A stretch of DNA of 64,000 nt from Cercophora sp. LCS_1 (Eukaryota; Ascomycota; Sordariomycetes; Sordariales; Lasiosphaeriaceae). The stretch spans positions 930,001-994,000 of the forward strand of contig JAPZLL010000011.1 in assembly GCA_036250225.1 (NCBI GenBank), in the 5' to 3' direction. Shown in pieces: positions 21,189-31,100 of the stretch (position 1 is the first letter of the stretch; each line of letters opens with the position of its first letter). The notes under the pieces were generated by a model. It made no database searches and had not been told where the DNA came from. It saw only the letters and a list, made by a program, of their open reading frames with translations. A program made the translations under genes and the position numbers.

Positions 21189-21750
21189 GGTTGGTGGTTT
21201 GCTTGCGCGACTGCGGGCAATGAAGGTTGCGGTGCTTGGCTTATGTGATAGCCTCTCAGAGCAGTGATTTTGATGGCTCCACGCCGAAGTGAAGGTGAAG
21301 TGGGAGGAAGTTGGATCGAGAGATTGGAAAATTTTCTCGCCTTTTGTACCCGGCAAGGGTATTGAGGGCTGCTAGCCTTAGGCCTACGAAAGACAGGATA
21401 AAAGTTGATCGATGCGGGCCCATGTTTGTTGCGTCTTCCGGGTGAAAGAGCTTTTCAGCTGTCGCGTCGACTCCGCTCTGAAGGTAAGAAAGCTTACAAA
21501 ACAAACTGTCTCAAATGCAATTAGAGCTGCCTTAGTGCATGAAACTGAGACCGCACACATTGGAGTCTCCAGGTCACATCTGTTCATGACAGGACAAAAG
21601 CCTTGTTGGCACTCAACCGGGTAATCATTATTCAGGTGGGTGTTTGCAGTGTCAGCGTTCTAGATTCCTTCAAAACAGTTCTTCCGCACATGTCAACGCC
21701 CCCAACAGGAACTTCTGTTACGACCTTTGTCCTGGTCCCATTACTAGCAC
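21189..21750. other. intergenic, promoter side of the copia-derived gene
   Basis: No supportable gene or repeat was seen; short frames show no family features. Confidence 0.4.
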
Positions 21751-22330
21751 CTAAGTCAAAGCTGCAGCGGTCCAACTGTTAAAACACTGTGCCTCAGACC
21801 ACTTCTGGCGCTTCGACTCAGGCAACAAAGCATGAATTATGTGCAAGTTGGCTTGCTGGAACCCAGTTGGCTCAACTGCAGGCCCAAAAGGAGGCCTATT
21901 GAGCTTGAGCATCCAAAAAGTCTGTCGCTCCTTGGCCCTTGACAAAGTATCTAATGGGCTGCCTGGTAGTGCGCTCCTTAATGCTTCCTGCAGACCCATC
22001 ACGCAGGTGGTGCAGGACGACGGCGTACTACCTGAATAGGTCTTTACCGAGGCAGGTAGGTACATATAGAACGTTCTCGGGACGAAGGATGCCGTGGGTT
22101 TTGAGGCCTTTCAGGCTAGTGGACGTTCTAACAGGATTTCGACCGTGCCGATGTGCCGCCCGCCATGTCGTTGATGAAGGAGTCAAAGGGCTGGTACTGA
22201 GTGAACCGGCCACGGTCCCCGGCAACACTGACAAAGAGGAAGGTTAGCTAGGTTGGGCTTGCTTGGAAAGGGTACAAGACTCACTGGGCATCAGAAGCCA
22301 GATTGGTGCAAAAATGGTCATTGCGCTGCC
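21751..22330 (-). pseudogene. degenerate relic of the copia-derived gene (relic 1)
   Basis: Minus-strand fragments in changing frames follow the intact copy in order: a diverged exon 1 end (GACCATTTTTGC..., about 22318) still followed by a GTGAGT donor, then the VAGDRG-FTQYQPF block, GLKTHGILRPENVLYVP (matching GAKAHGTIRLHNVLHVP), and LKLNRPPFGPAVEPTGF with KRQKW (matching VKISGAPVGPEVGESRF and RKKW). Frame changes and stops make it non-coding. The intron position is preserved. Confidence 0.65.
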
Positions 22331-23340
22331 ACGACGGTGCTCCAACAATGCCCTTTCCTTTTTCTCCCCAAGGCTCCAGTCCATGTTTGACGCGCCCTCC
22401 ACTATCCCACCAACTACAGACCTCCTGGGTAAACTGGACCTTGTCCCCATGACTGAAAACTGTCCAAGGTAGAAGGGTACAAATAAAAAAGCAATGTTCA
22501 CCGCAGTTCTCAATAATTCCACCACGGATATATCGTCTCCTTCTCAGCCGTTTTTTCTTCCAGTCTGGTGAACACTTGTTTTCTTTGTCGTCTGTTCATT
22601 TCCGAAGGTCCGAGATGCGACTCGGAGATATGATTGTATAAGTGGAACATTGATTTAGTTTGGCCCTGGAAATTGGAGAGGGACTTGGCAGTTTGGGAAA
22701 TCTCCATGGTGAGAAGAGGAAGGGGGTTGGAGGGAGCAAGAGGGAGCAAGAGGGAGCAAGGGGGAGCATCTCTGCTAATTTACCGATGAACCCCCGGCGA
22801 AACGGAAAATACATGTCGGCGCTTTGTGCGCTTGCTTGCAGCTTGCCTGGATTCAACTGGCCAATCATTTCATTTGGTTTAGTCCCAGCATGTTGTGACT
22901 TAACCGGCCAATCATTTCGTTTTATGTGCTCGCTGTGTGTGCTCGGAAATTGCTGCGACATTCGCTTCACCAGTTATGGCTAAGCACTTCGCCAGTGCGC
23001 TCGTTGGGGGTTGGGGCGCGGGCAGATCCACACCCCGCCAGCCCGGTTACCTTCCAGCAATGCAGCGCCCTACGGTTTTTTCAACAAGCCCAAGCGCAGT
23101 AGCTATAATATCTATTGTTTTGTACAGTTTTCAGACGATGTGAAATAGATTGTGTGCGTGCCTCTGGTGCTGTGTTTAGTGTTTGGTGCTTGCGTCTGCT
23201 GACGTGCGCGGCAAGGGATGCAACCTCCCATCTCCAACACAAAGGGAAGATAACCTAAGTCCAGGTAGGCAGGCCTCCCAGCCTTCCGGAGTCTGGTAGA
23301 CTCCCACCGGGGTGGGCCCGCCCCTGTCACCCCTTTTTCG
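22331..23340. other. gene-poor region with a short minisatellite
   Basis: No supportable gene. (AGGGAGCAAG)x3 plus a partial fourth unit lies at 22731-22768. A short direct repeat with core GGCCAATCATTTC occurs at about 22860 and 22911. Confidence 0.5.
22731..22768 (+). repeat. 10-bp minisatellite (AGGGAGCAAG)n
   Basis: Three perfect tandem copies and a fourth imperfect one (GGGGAGCA). Confidence 0.85.
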
Positions 23341-23380
23341 GGACGTATCTTTTGGAAAACATCGTCCAAAAGTGTCGTAT
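23341..23380. repeat. hairpin repeat, isolated copy
   Basis: The left arm GACGTATCTTTTGG faces CCAAAAGTGTCGTAT across about 9 bases. It belongs to the same palindromic family as three copies near 24.4-24.6 kb. The 23399-23650 open frame just downstream has an ATG (MQQKDFTEGL) but no recognisable features. Confidence 0.6.
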
Positions 23381-23650
23381 CACGATCCAGCTTGAGCCAT
23401 GCAGCAGAAGGATTTCACAGAAGGATTGGCACAAGCCGGGCAAGATCCACTTTGCTACCAGTTACGCTTTACGAAGCGCTGGGCAGTGAACTTTGATATT
23501 GGAAGCTATGAACGCAACATAATATCAAAGAAACTTTCATCTGCAGCAAGTTTATATGCAACTGGGAAGTGGGCACGCAAGACAGGTTCGTACAGAAGAT
23601 TTATTCGGTTGATGTCTGGCGTGGCCCCATCCTTCCAGGCACCTGTGTAA

Positions 23651-24092
23651 TTACTGCCGGCTTCTAGCTCTCCATATGCCGGCTCGCAAAGTTACAGCCG
23701 ACTGGGTTATCATTGGTCCTCACTTCCCATCCCGCTCGATGATCTCCAACAACTCCTCAACTTCCTTCCGAAGGTTCTCGGCCCTGTTGATTTTCGTATC
23801 TGGGCCGGTGGTGAGATACTGAATGCGAGCGAACACGTTGTCTGGCATATAGCTCTCCATGTCGCATGCGACGGATTGCAGTCGAAGCCTTGGGCGGTCA
23901 GGAAAGTGAAGAGCAAGAGATCAAGATGAACCGAAAAGAGAGCAGAATTTGCAAAGGCAAATGGCCTGTATCGAGAAGATATTGGGACTTACTTTGGCTG
24001 GCTGGTCAACGGTGTCCGAGCAGCCTCTGCGTCCTTCTCCGTGGTTGAGGGCGGTTATATCTCCAAGTTTGGTGATGGAAAAGAGAAGGTAA
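23651..24092. other. coding-like segment readable on both strands, unresolved
   Basis: Plus strand: one frame stays open from 23651 to about 24090 except for a single TGA at 23927, and ends at a GTAAGT donor; it reads ...EFAKANGLYREDIGTYFGWL and VVEGGYISKFGDGKEK. Minus strand: a terminal exon-like frame ends at about 23709 (MESYMPDNVFARIQYL then NLRKEVEELLEIIERDGK), with a candidate upstream exon ending PAK|GTAAGT near 23988. The minus exons do not join in phase using the obvious acceptor. It is either a decayed gene or an incompletely resolved one; the strand is uncertain. Confidence 0.3.
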
Positions 24093-24326
24093 GTGTGAAG
24101 ATCGCCTTGTTATGAGGGGGTACTCGAACGAGAGAAGCGCAAAAGGGTCAAAGAGAGAGAAAAAGATCCTTTTTTTATATTTCAAGACTTCCTTTTAGCT
24201 GGCACATGCAGTGTTTGGTGGGGTGGGCTGGTCCGGCGTAAAGGTGATCGGGGTCGAGGGCACCTAAGGTCCGGCGAACTTGTCAACTGCATGCTGCATG
24301 TATGCAGCGGGATGCACTAGGTTCCT

Positions 24327-24584
24327 GGGCTTGCACCGCGTCAAGTACTATCCCCTTTTCGGTCGAAAAGCCGACCAGGCTGGAGTAAGGTACGTACCTT
24401 TTGGACGACATTCACCAAAAGATACGTATCCTTTGGGCAGCATACGCTAAAAGATGCGTACTGAAAAACTGGTGGCAGGGGGCTTGTGCCGCGTCAATGA
24501 CTATCCCCTTTTCGGTCGAAAAGCGCATCAGGCCGGAGCCAGGTACGTATCCTTTGGGCAACATTCGCCAAAAGATACGTACTG
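24327..24584. repeat. direct repeat pair carrying nested palindromes (MITE-like)
   Basis: Two copies (24327-24428 and 24479-24584) share GGCTTG-ACCGCGTCAA..., CTATCCCCTTTTCGGTCGAAAAG and a terminal palindrome GTACGTAYCYTTTGG...CCAAAAGATACGTA. A further diverged palindrome lies between them (24423-24462), and one lies 1 kb away at 23341. The inner CTTTTCGGTCGAAAAG is itself a hairpin. This looks like a small non-coding element built of inverted repeats; no target-site duplication was confirmed. Confidence 0.65.
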
Positions 24585-24816
24585 ATGACTTTTATTGCCG
24601 ATTTGGCACAGTACGCAATGACGCACAGTTTAGATGGTCATTGTGGGTGAAATAGATCGACGGTTAGGCAGCATGTCCAGGTCTTGACCGTAATGCCAAA
24701 AGTAATCTTGAACATAGTGTCGTTTGGAAAGCAATGCTTCACGAATGATTCCAATGCATTCTCTATTATTACACAAGAACAATAGTTTCAAACTCCTCTT
24801 CCAACCTTGCCAAAAT

Positions 24817-25290
24817 CTAATGCCTCGTCTCCGCAAACTTGTCAGCATAGTAATCAAACAGTCTAGTCGACCGCCCCACGCTCCTGTACTTGTCTGTATT
24901 CTCTACTGGCAACAAGAGCAGGGAGCACACTTCAAAGATGTAGCAACACTGCTTGTCCTGGTAGTAATACTGGCCCATATCCTCCGATTCATGCCGGTAC
25001 CGTATCCATATGGGCGAAGAGGTAGCTTGGTGAGATTCGCCATCGCTTTCGTCTTCTGAGGGTATTTTCGTCAGTTCGAGGTCCCTGACTGCGCTGACAA
25101 AGCCGTTGTCGTCATCAAAAAGTCTTGGTCGTTGGATGCACAGCTCCGCACAGTGAAGCTGAGAAATATTGGGCTCGCCGGTCCATTGGATAGTGACGGC
25201 GTCGCTCGTAATGCGTAAAGTGCATATTACCTCCATTCCAGTTCCATACTCCAACACTGGATCGTCTGATGCAGCATCGATACTTGGGTC
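24817..25290 (-). CDS. hypothetical protein, 3' exon(s), 5' end unresolved
   Basis: The frame ending at 24817 is coding-like over about 155 residues: MEVICTLRITSDAVTIQWTG, CIQRPRLFDDDNG, DLELTKIPSEDESDGES and YYYQDKQCCYIFEVCSLLLL. It remains open upstream to about 25290 (ADPSIDAASDDPVLEYG), where an in-frame stop and an ATCGCAG acceptor-like site suggest an upstream exon. There is no convincing start codon context and no recognised domain. It lies in the relic-rich stretch, so it may be part of a decayed gene. Confidence 0.42.
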   Translation of the reverse strand, partial: DPSIDAASDDPVLEYGTGMEVICTLRITSDAVTIQWTGEPNISQLHCAELCIQRPRLFDDDNGFVSAVRDLELTKIPSEDESDGESHQATSSPIWIRYRHESEDMGQYYYQDKQCCYIFEVCSLLLLPVENTDKYRSVGRSTRLFDYYADKFAETRH

Positions 25291-26654
25291 TGCGATGTGC
25301 CATTACTTCGGTGGGTTTTCGAGAGGCAGATGACGGATAGAATAGAAGGAAAGGAAGTTAGGCTCCAGAGAAAAATGCCTTCCAAGCACTTAGTTAACGG
25401 AGTGGGAGCGGGCAGGATAACTTCATGGCCCTGGAATTGCCAGCAGAGGTTGATTAATAAGAATCACCAATGACCGCTCAAGCTCGTTACATAAACAAGT
25501 CCTCTGAATTGAGTGAATGCCGCAGTGCAAGTGATAGGCAGTGCAACAGTTTCCATCACGCACTATAACTACCCTCAATTACCTAACCACAGCTCATAAT
25601 TCAATCGGAAATGAATAAGCAAGTGATTCTACAGTCCTTTTACAAGTGCATACATTACCTCTACAGAACCAAATCTTCAAAACGAAACCCCCATGCACCA
25701 CCACCATCCCATTACCGTGTTTCCTAGGGGAGCCGCTCCTCACAGCTTTCTGATCCAGTAGATCCTATGTACCTTGAGTAGCACAGGAGGCGACCCTCCA
25801 AGTCGCACACGTGTTGTTTTTTCTTCGTCTCTTACTAAGTTCCTCATTGGGCCTTGCGTAGTTGTGAAGCCCCATATATTAATCTAAGCACACTTAACGA
25901 TTCTTGGTTCTACTTCACCGGTCCCCTGCTAATTCACGAACATGGCCCCTAGTGAGGACTTCGGGGTATTCTGAAGTTAGTCTCTCCGACTGCCATCTTG
26001 ATTCCTCTCATCACCCAAAAAACAACACCGCCAGTCGCTTCAGCAGCGACTCTCTGCAGATACAAGTACACCTGCACGGCATGGGGTGGTTCCAGGGCAT
26101 CAGCCCCAGAAATGAGTCCCCTTCATCAAATGAACATGCTTGAAACAGGTAAAGCGCTCGGCCACGTAAATAGAACAAAAGCCCGCTTTTAGGAAACTAG
26201 AGCATAGGGAAGAGTTACTTAGGCACGTATTACTCTACAAGTAGGCGAGATCTTCAGCACTGAGCAAGAAGTAGAACATATAGGAGCTAAACCTGGGCAG
26301 AATAATTGGGATATCCTGACTAGCAGGAGGTTTCGCTAGGTTGATGAGAGTGTAACAACCTTCACACGATCCACTAAGAGGTAGTGGTGGGATCAAAAGT
26401 CTTTGCTCCACTTGTTCCGTCAGCTATCACATCGACCCACAAACTATGTAGGTAATTCCACAAGTTAGAGAAAACAAGCCCTTCGATCCGGCTTAAGCAA
26501 TCACGCATACCTATCTAGCCAGACCGCGATACGCTCTGACATGCGATGTCTGTATTAACTTCGCTTCATAGTTCAGTATCATGGAAACTAGAATATATTT
26601 CCGAGCTTGCGGTGACGTCTCACACACGCCGAGGTCCAGCGGGAAAGCTGAAGT
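25291..26654. other. gene-poor, moderately AT-rich stretch
   Basis: No supportable gene, RNA or repeat. Open frames at 25904-26143 and 25998-26192 lack family features. Confidence 0.45.
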
Positions 26655-26805
26655 CTATATCGTAAAAGAACAAGAAGGGCTGGTACTGAGTGAACCACCC
26701 ACGGTCTTTGGCCACACTGACAAAGAGGAAAGCTAGGTAAGGTACAGGTAGGATGGGCTGGCTTGGAAAAGGTGTAAGACTCACTGGGCGTCAGAACAGC
26801 TGGCT
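26655..26805 (-). pseudogene. short relic of the copia-derived gene (relic 2)
   Basis: Nearly the same DNA as 22190-22300 of relic 1: CTGGTACTGAGTGAACC, CACACTGACAAAGAGGAA, and AAGACTCACTGGGC. On the minus strand it reads an exon 1 end with GTGAGT donor, an intron, a TGTCAG acceptor and then VAKDRGWFTQYQPF, matching the WFTDYRP block of the intact gene. Only the exon junction region survives. Confidence 0.6.
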
Positions 26806-27182
26806 ACGGCCTATTAAAGACACATGCCTGTCTGTCAGGCTCTAGACGGCAGTTCGCGTTGTCGCGTTTTTGGTTTTGAGGTTGCAATTCGCAGCGAGAA
26901 CGAGTTCTGAGACCCCTCGGCTCCATGTGTTTCGCGGCGGCCTGCCCCAACTCTCAAGGATCCATCAACCAACATGGGTGGACCGGGGTCTCACGCAAAA
27001 GGAAAAGAAAAAGGGAAAGAAACACGGGGCGATAGACTCCAAGAAATCAAGTTGAAGCGCCGCGCCCGGTTAAGGAATGCGAAATAAAAATAGTCGCTCC
27101 CCAATAGCAACTTCACAACGATGCCATCACCAACTCTGGCTCACACTACGTCTGCGCCTTCGGCTCTCGATTTCCTGCAGGT
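26806..27182. other. intergenic, nothing recognised
   Basis: A short A-rich stretch near 27000-27050; no gene supported. Confidence 0.35.
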
Positions 27183-27431
27183 TCAACTCATTCGGTACAT
27201 CGCTGCTCGCAAAATATCCTCAAGACTGTACTCGCGATGTGTGTTGCTTTGGCGGTATTCTATGTGGTGTTGGCCGTGCGGATTGTGTACGACGACCAGG
27301 TCGTCCGTTGGGTAGTCAACAAGCGGGATTTGATTTTCTAATATTAAATCCCCGCACAGGAGGGGTGTCTTGTGGATGTCGTCTAGTATGGTTATGACCT
27401 CCTCAGCGTTATTGTTTATCTGGCAGTTCAA
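27183..27431 (-). CDS. possible terminal exon of an unrecognised gene
   Basis: The minus frame reads INNNAEEVITILDDIHK, LLCGDLILENQIPLVDYP and REYSLEDILRAAMYRMS, a plausible soluble peptide. It starts at a non-ATG codon and is preceded by an acceptor-like CTGCCAG, so upstream exons would be needed. No family is recognised. Confidence 0.28.
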   Translation of the reverse strand: MNCQINNNAEEVITILDDIHKTPLLCGDLILENQIPLVDYPTDDLVVVHNPHGQHHIEYRQSNTHREYSLEDILRAAMYRMS

Positions 27432-28145
27432 CTAAGATTCTGGGCTGTCGGGAGGCTGCTTGCTTGGACTATTCACTTCTATTTTTCAGTCTTATTCCAA
27501 CGAAAAGAATGCTTTATGATAACGCGTTGTAGAGAAATACTCATCATGTCTACAATGCTGATGAAACCTTGAGCTCATTGTCGCACAAATGGTCAGCGCT
27601 TCTTGGCAAGGTAGTTTATTCTCATGTCCTGTTGTTACCAAAGTGTCGAGGTGCATTTATCGGCAAGATACAAATCCCATGTTTTGGCATGCAGCACAGC
27701 CCTTGTGGTTTGTTTGGTTTGCGTCTGACATCGATGATAGGCGGTGAGACAAGTGACAACCCTAGCAGTCTGCAGCCACAACGCTATATCCCGGAAATCC
27801 CGACAAGAATGACCAGACGAAAGGCCCTCAATACCAAATCAGCTCTATTTCCTTAAGATCTTATCCGTTTTTTACCAAGGTCATGCGTCTCTCATTTTTG
27901 AACAACGGTTTCTATCACTGAGTGAAGCGCCGTGGTAGGGTGCCCCGCTTCAGCCGCATCACAGGGCCCAGACAACATCTCAATCAGGAATCGCGCAGAT
28001 TTAGCGAGACGCTATTGATGCTTGGCGGGTTGGGCGTCTGGGTCGGGCTCAAGCCCCCTCCCACTTTTGACTTCGATCTCTTCTCTCTTTGATCACCAGT
28101 GGTGTTGTGGCGTTCCTAGACGTCCTTTTTTTTTTTTTTTTTGAG
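27432..28145. other. intergenic, promoter of the Pro/Gln-rich protein gene
   Basis: No gene supported. A run of about 17 T residues ends just before the start codon (28126-28142). Confidence 0.45.
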
Positions 28146-31100
28146 ATGGACAACCACTACGGGGGCAACCCCAATCCGTATCAGGGTCCGCCTCCGACCG
28201 GTTCAGGATATCCATATCAACAGCAACCCCAACAGCCGCCGCAGCACCTGCAGCAGCACCCGCAGCAGCATCCGCAACAGCACCCAGGACAACAAACCGG
28301 ACAACAATTGGGGCAGTCTGGACCACCAGGACATCCAGGACACCCGGGACAACAGCCAGCGCCATATTCGCAGCAGTTCGTTTCTTATCCTCAGCAAACT
28401 CCGCAATATGGAACTCAACATCAAGCCCCGGGATACGGACCGGGCAGTTACGCGCCGTCCCCAGGTCAATATCAACAACCTCCTCCGCTTCCTCCTCGTC
28501 AAGAGACTGCTGCATATCCACCTCCACCTCGACCGCCTCCAGTCCAGGGGCAAAATGTACCATATGGGTCGGGACCGGCATCGCACCCTCCAATTCCCTT
28601 GACCAAGACTTCATCAGGTCTCAAGTCGAAATTTGGCGCCACCGTTGCGGGATTCCAGTCCAAGCTGGGCAGTTACATGGCCAAGGTGCAGACGCCGCCG
28701 TCGAGTGCCTATCCTGGAGCACCAGGGAGCCCTGCAACTCCGCAGCCGTACCCGTCTGGCCAGCAAAATCAGACCAGTCAGAATCAGGTCCAGAATGCCC
28801 CCTATGGGCAGCCCATGCAGGTCCATCCTCAGTCATACTCGGCTGCAAGCACTGCAAGCACTGCTCAGCCTGGCTCGTCTCCAGCTCCTGCGGCATATCC
28901 GGCTCAGTTCCAAGGCGTGCAGCCTCCGTCTGTTTCTCAGGGTTATCCACCACAAGTTCCTCCACAGAGTTTGCCAACGACGGCCCCAGCATATCCGTCT
29001 TCTCAGCCAGCCTCTCCGCCTGTGTCAACGGCCATTGGTGCCCAAATGGTTGGAACGCCTGTTGTCGCAACTCCCGTAGCGTACACTCCAGTTTTGTATA
29101 CTCCAGCTCCACATCCGCTGCCACTGCCATACAGTGCAACGCAACAACTTCAACACAGTCATGCACAACCGTTCCCGGGCCCAGGAGCTCATGCCCAAGC
29201 AAGCACAGCAGTACAAACCATGGCTGGTTACCCCACTCAACCGCAGGGTCATCTTGTTTCTGGCCCAGCTCCTTGGTCTTCTCCAGCGCCAATCCAAGCC
29301 CAGCCTCCAAAACGTGTCCCAGTGCCTGGATATCCTCAGGCAGCCCAGAACCCGGATATGAATCAGGCCTATCCATCACCGGCAATGGCTGGATATGGTG
29401 CTCAGCAGCCACATCCGCAGCTGACACAGAGTTCTCAAGTTTACCAATCCCCTCAGCAAACTGGACACCCTCAGCTAGTACAGCAAGCTGGTTTTCCTCA
29501 GCCAGCACAACCGGCTCCCCCGGCTCACGCATTACAAACATCCGCTGGGCCAGGTGGTCGGCCGCTTGGATATATGCAACCAATCCAAGGCTCTCCTGCT
29601 CCCCCGACTCAGCCACCAATGCAAGCACCCACTGGACCTGTCGCGCAGCATCCGTACCCAGGACAGGCCCAGGGATCGTCAACAACTTGGGCACCTCAGA
29701 CATCAACAGTCCCTCAACAGCCAGGGTATTTACAGTCAGCCCAAGGCTCATCCGCCACGTCAGCTCAGCCAGCCTTGCAAACAGCCGACCCAACCCCTCG
29801 GCCGTATGTACAACAGGCTTCATCGGTCGCTCACGCAGCCATGCAAATGACCCCAGGACCTCAGCCGTTTGCAGATGTGCCAGTGCAAGCACCTTCGCCG
29901 AATGCTTCAGCGACGCAGCCAGCCGTCCCAGTCTCTCACTCGCAAGTCCCGAGCCCAGCACACCGGCCAGCACCTCCACAACCCGGATACCCGCAGCCAG
30001 CGGATCCATCAACGGCTTCTCGGGACCACTCGACAATTCAATCGCCTGATCCTGTCCCCAAGCAACCGGAATATCCACAAGCAGCTCCTGTCCCGCAACA
30101 GAAAGCTGCTTCAACCCTTCAACCTACGGAAACACCGGCCCAGCAACCATCTCCACAGCTAAACCAAGGCTCGAGTGCTAACGACAGTTGTCTTGAATCC
30201 GCTCCTCCGCCCATCACAGAACAGAAAGCAGAGACCCACCCGACCATCCCTGAAAACGCCCCCTCTACAACGCCCGCCCAGCCGACACGAGACGCTGAAG
30301 CCGCTGCCAGCTCCCCCTCCTCCCCCTTGCCCATGGCCTCCCTCACTTTGGCAATGCAAAACATGTCTCCCTTCCCCCTCCGGGCTCTACCCCCCATCAC
30401 GGCAAACCCCTACCCTTCCACAGGCGAAGCCGTCACGACTGATTACTTCCCCCACCCCATGCTCACCACCCCCTTCTCCTCGATCCCCCAAACGCGCGCC
30501 TGCCTCGGAAACTCGACCGTCGCCGAACTCGGCACAGTCTACTTCCACCCCTCCACCCCGGACTTCTCCGTCTGCGCCTTCTGCTACGCGACGTACCTCG
30601 CCCCATCACCCTTCGCGTCATCCTTCTCCTCAAGACAGGCACGCAACACGCGATGCGGATTCCACGCCCTCCGCATCACCCGCGCCTTGTGGCCTGCCGT
30701 TTGCGCAACGGGGGATCTCGGTCCGCTGGTGGCGTACATGGCCCGCCGGCGCACGCTCTCGTTTTGCGGCGATGCGGGTGAGAAGCCTGCCTCGGCGGGG
30801 ATCAAGTGGTTCGAAGCGCGGGACGGGTCGGCTCTCCCGGGGAGTGAGTACGCCGTGTGCGAGGCTTGTTTTGAGGACATCTTTGGGGGTGGTCCGTTCG
30901 AGGGCATGTTTGTCCAGCGGCAGGGCGGACAGCCCGAGGGGGCCAAGTGGATTTGCGACGGGTGGAATATGACGTACATGCGGTTGATTCTGAAGGGAGA
31001 CTGGCGGAGGTTTGTGGAGCATGTGAAGACCAGGACGACGTTGCCTGGGTGCGATGGGGATGCGAAGGAAGGGGCCAGGTGGTGGAGGGTTTGGGGGTCC

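Noticed and set aside
20063..21223. 386-aa plus-strand open frame
   Set aside because: Antisense to the copia-derived gene and running through its microsatellite intron; the minus strand has family blocks and splice signals.
23399..23650. 83-codon ATG frame after a hairpin repeat
   Set aside because: No recognisable features and located in a decayed region.
28621..30114. 497-aa minus-strand open frame
   Set aside because: It is antisense to the Pro/Gln-rich coding region, whose repetitive composition keeps several frames open; no domain features.
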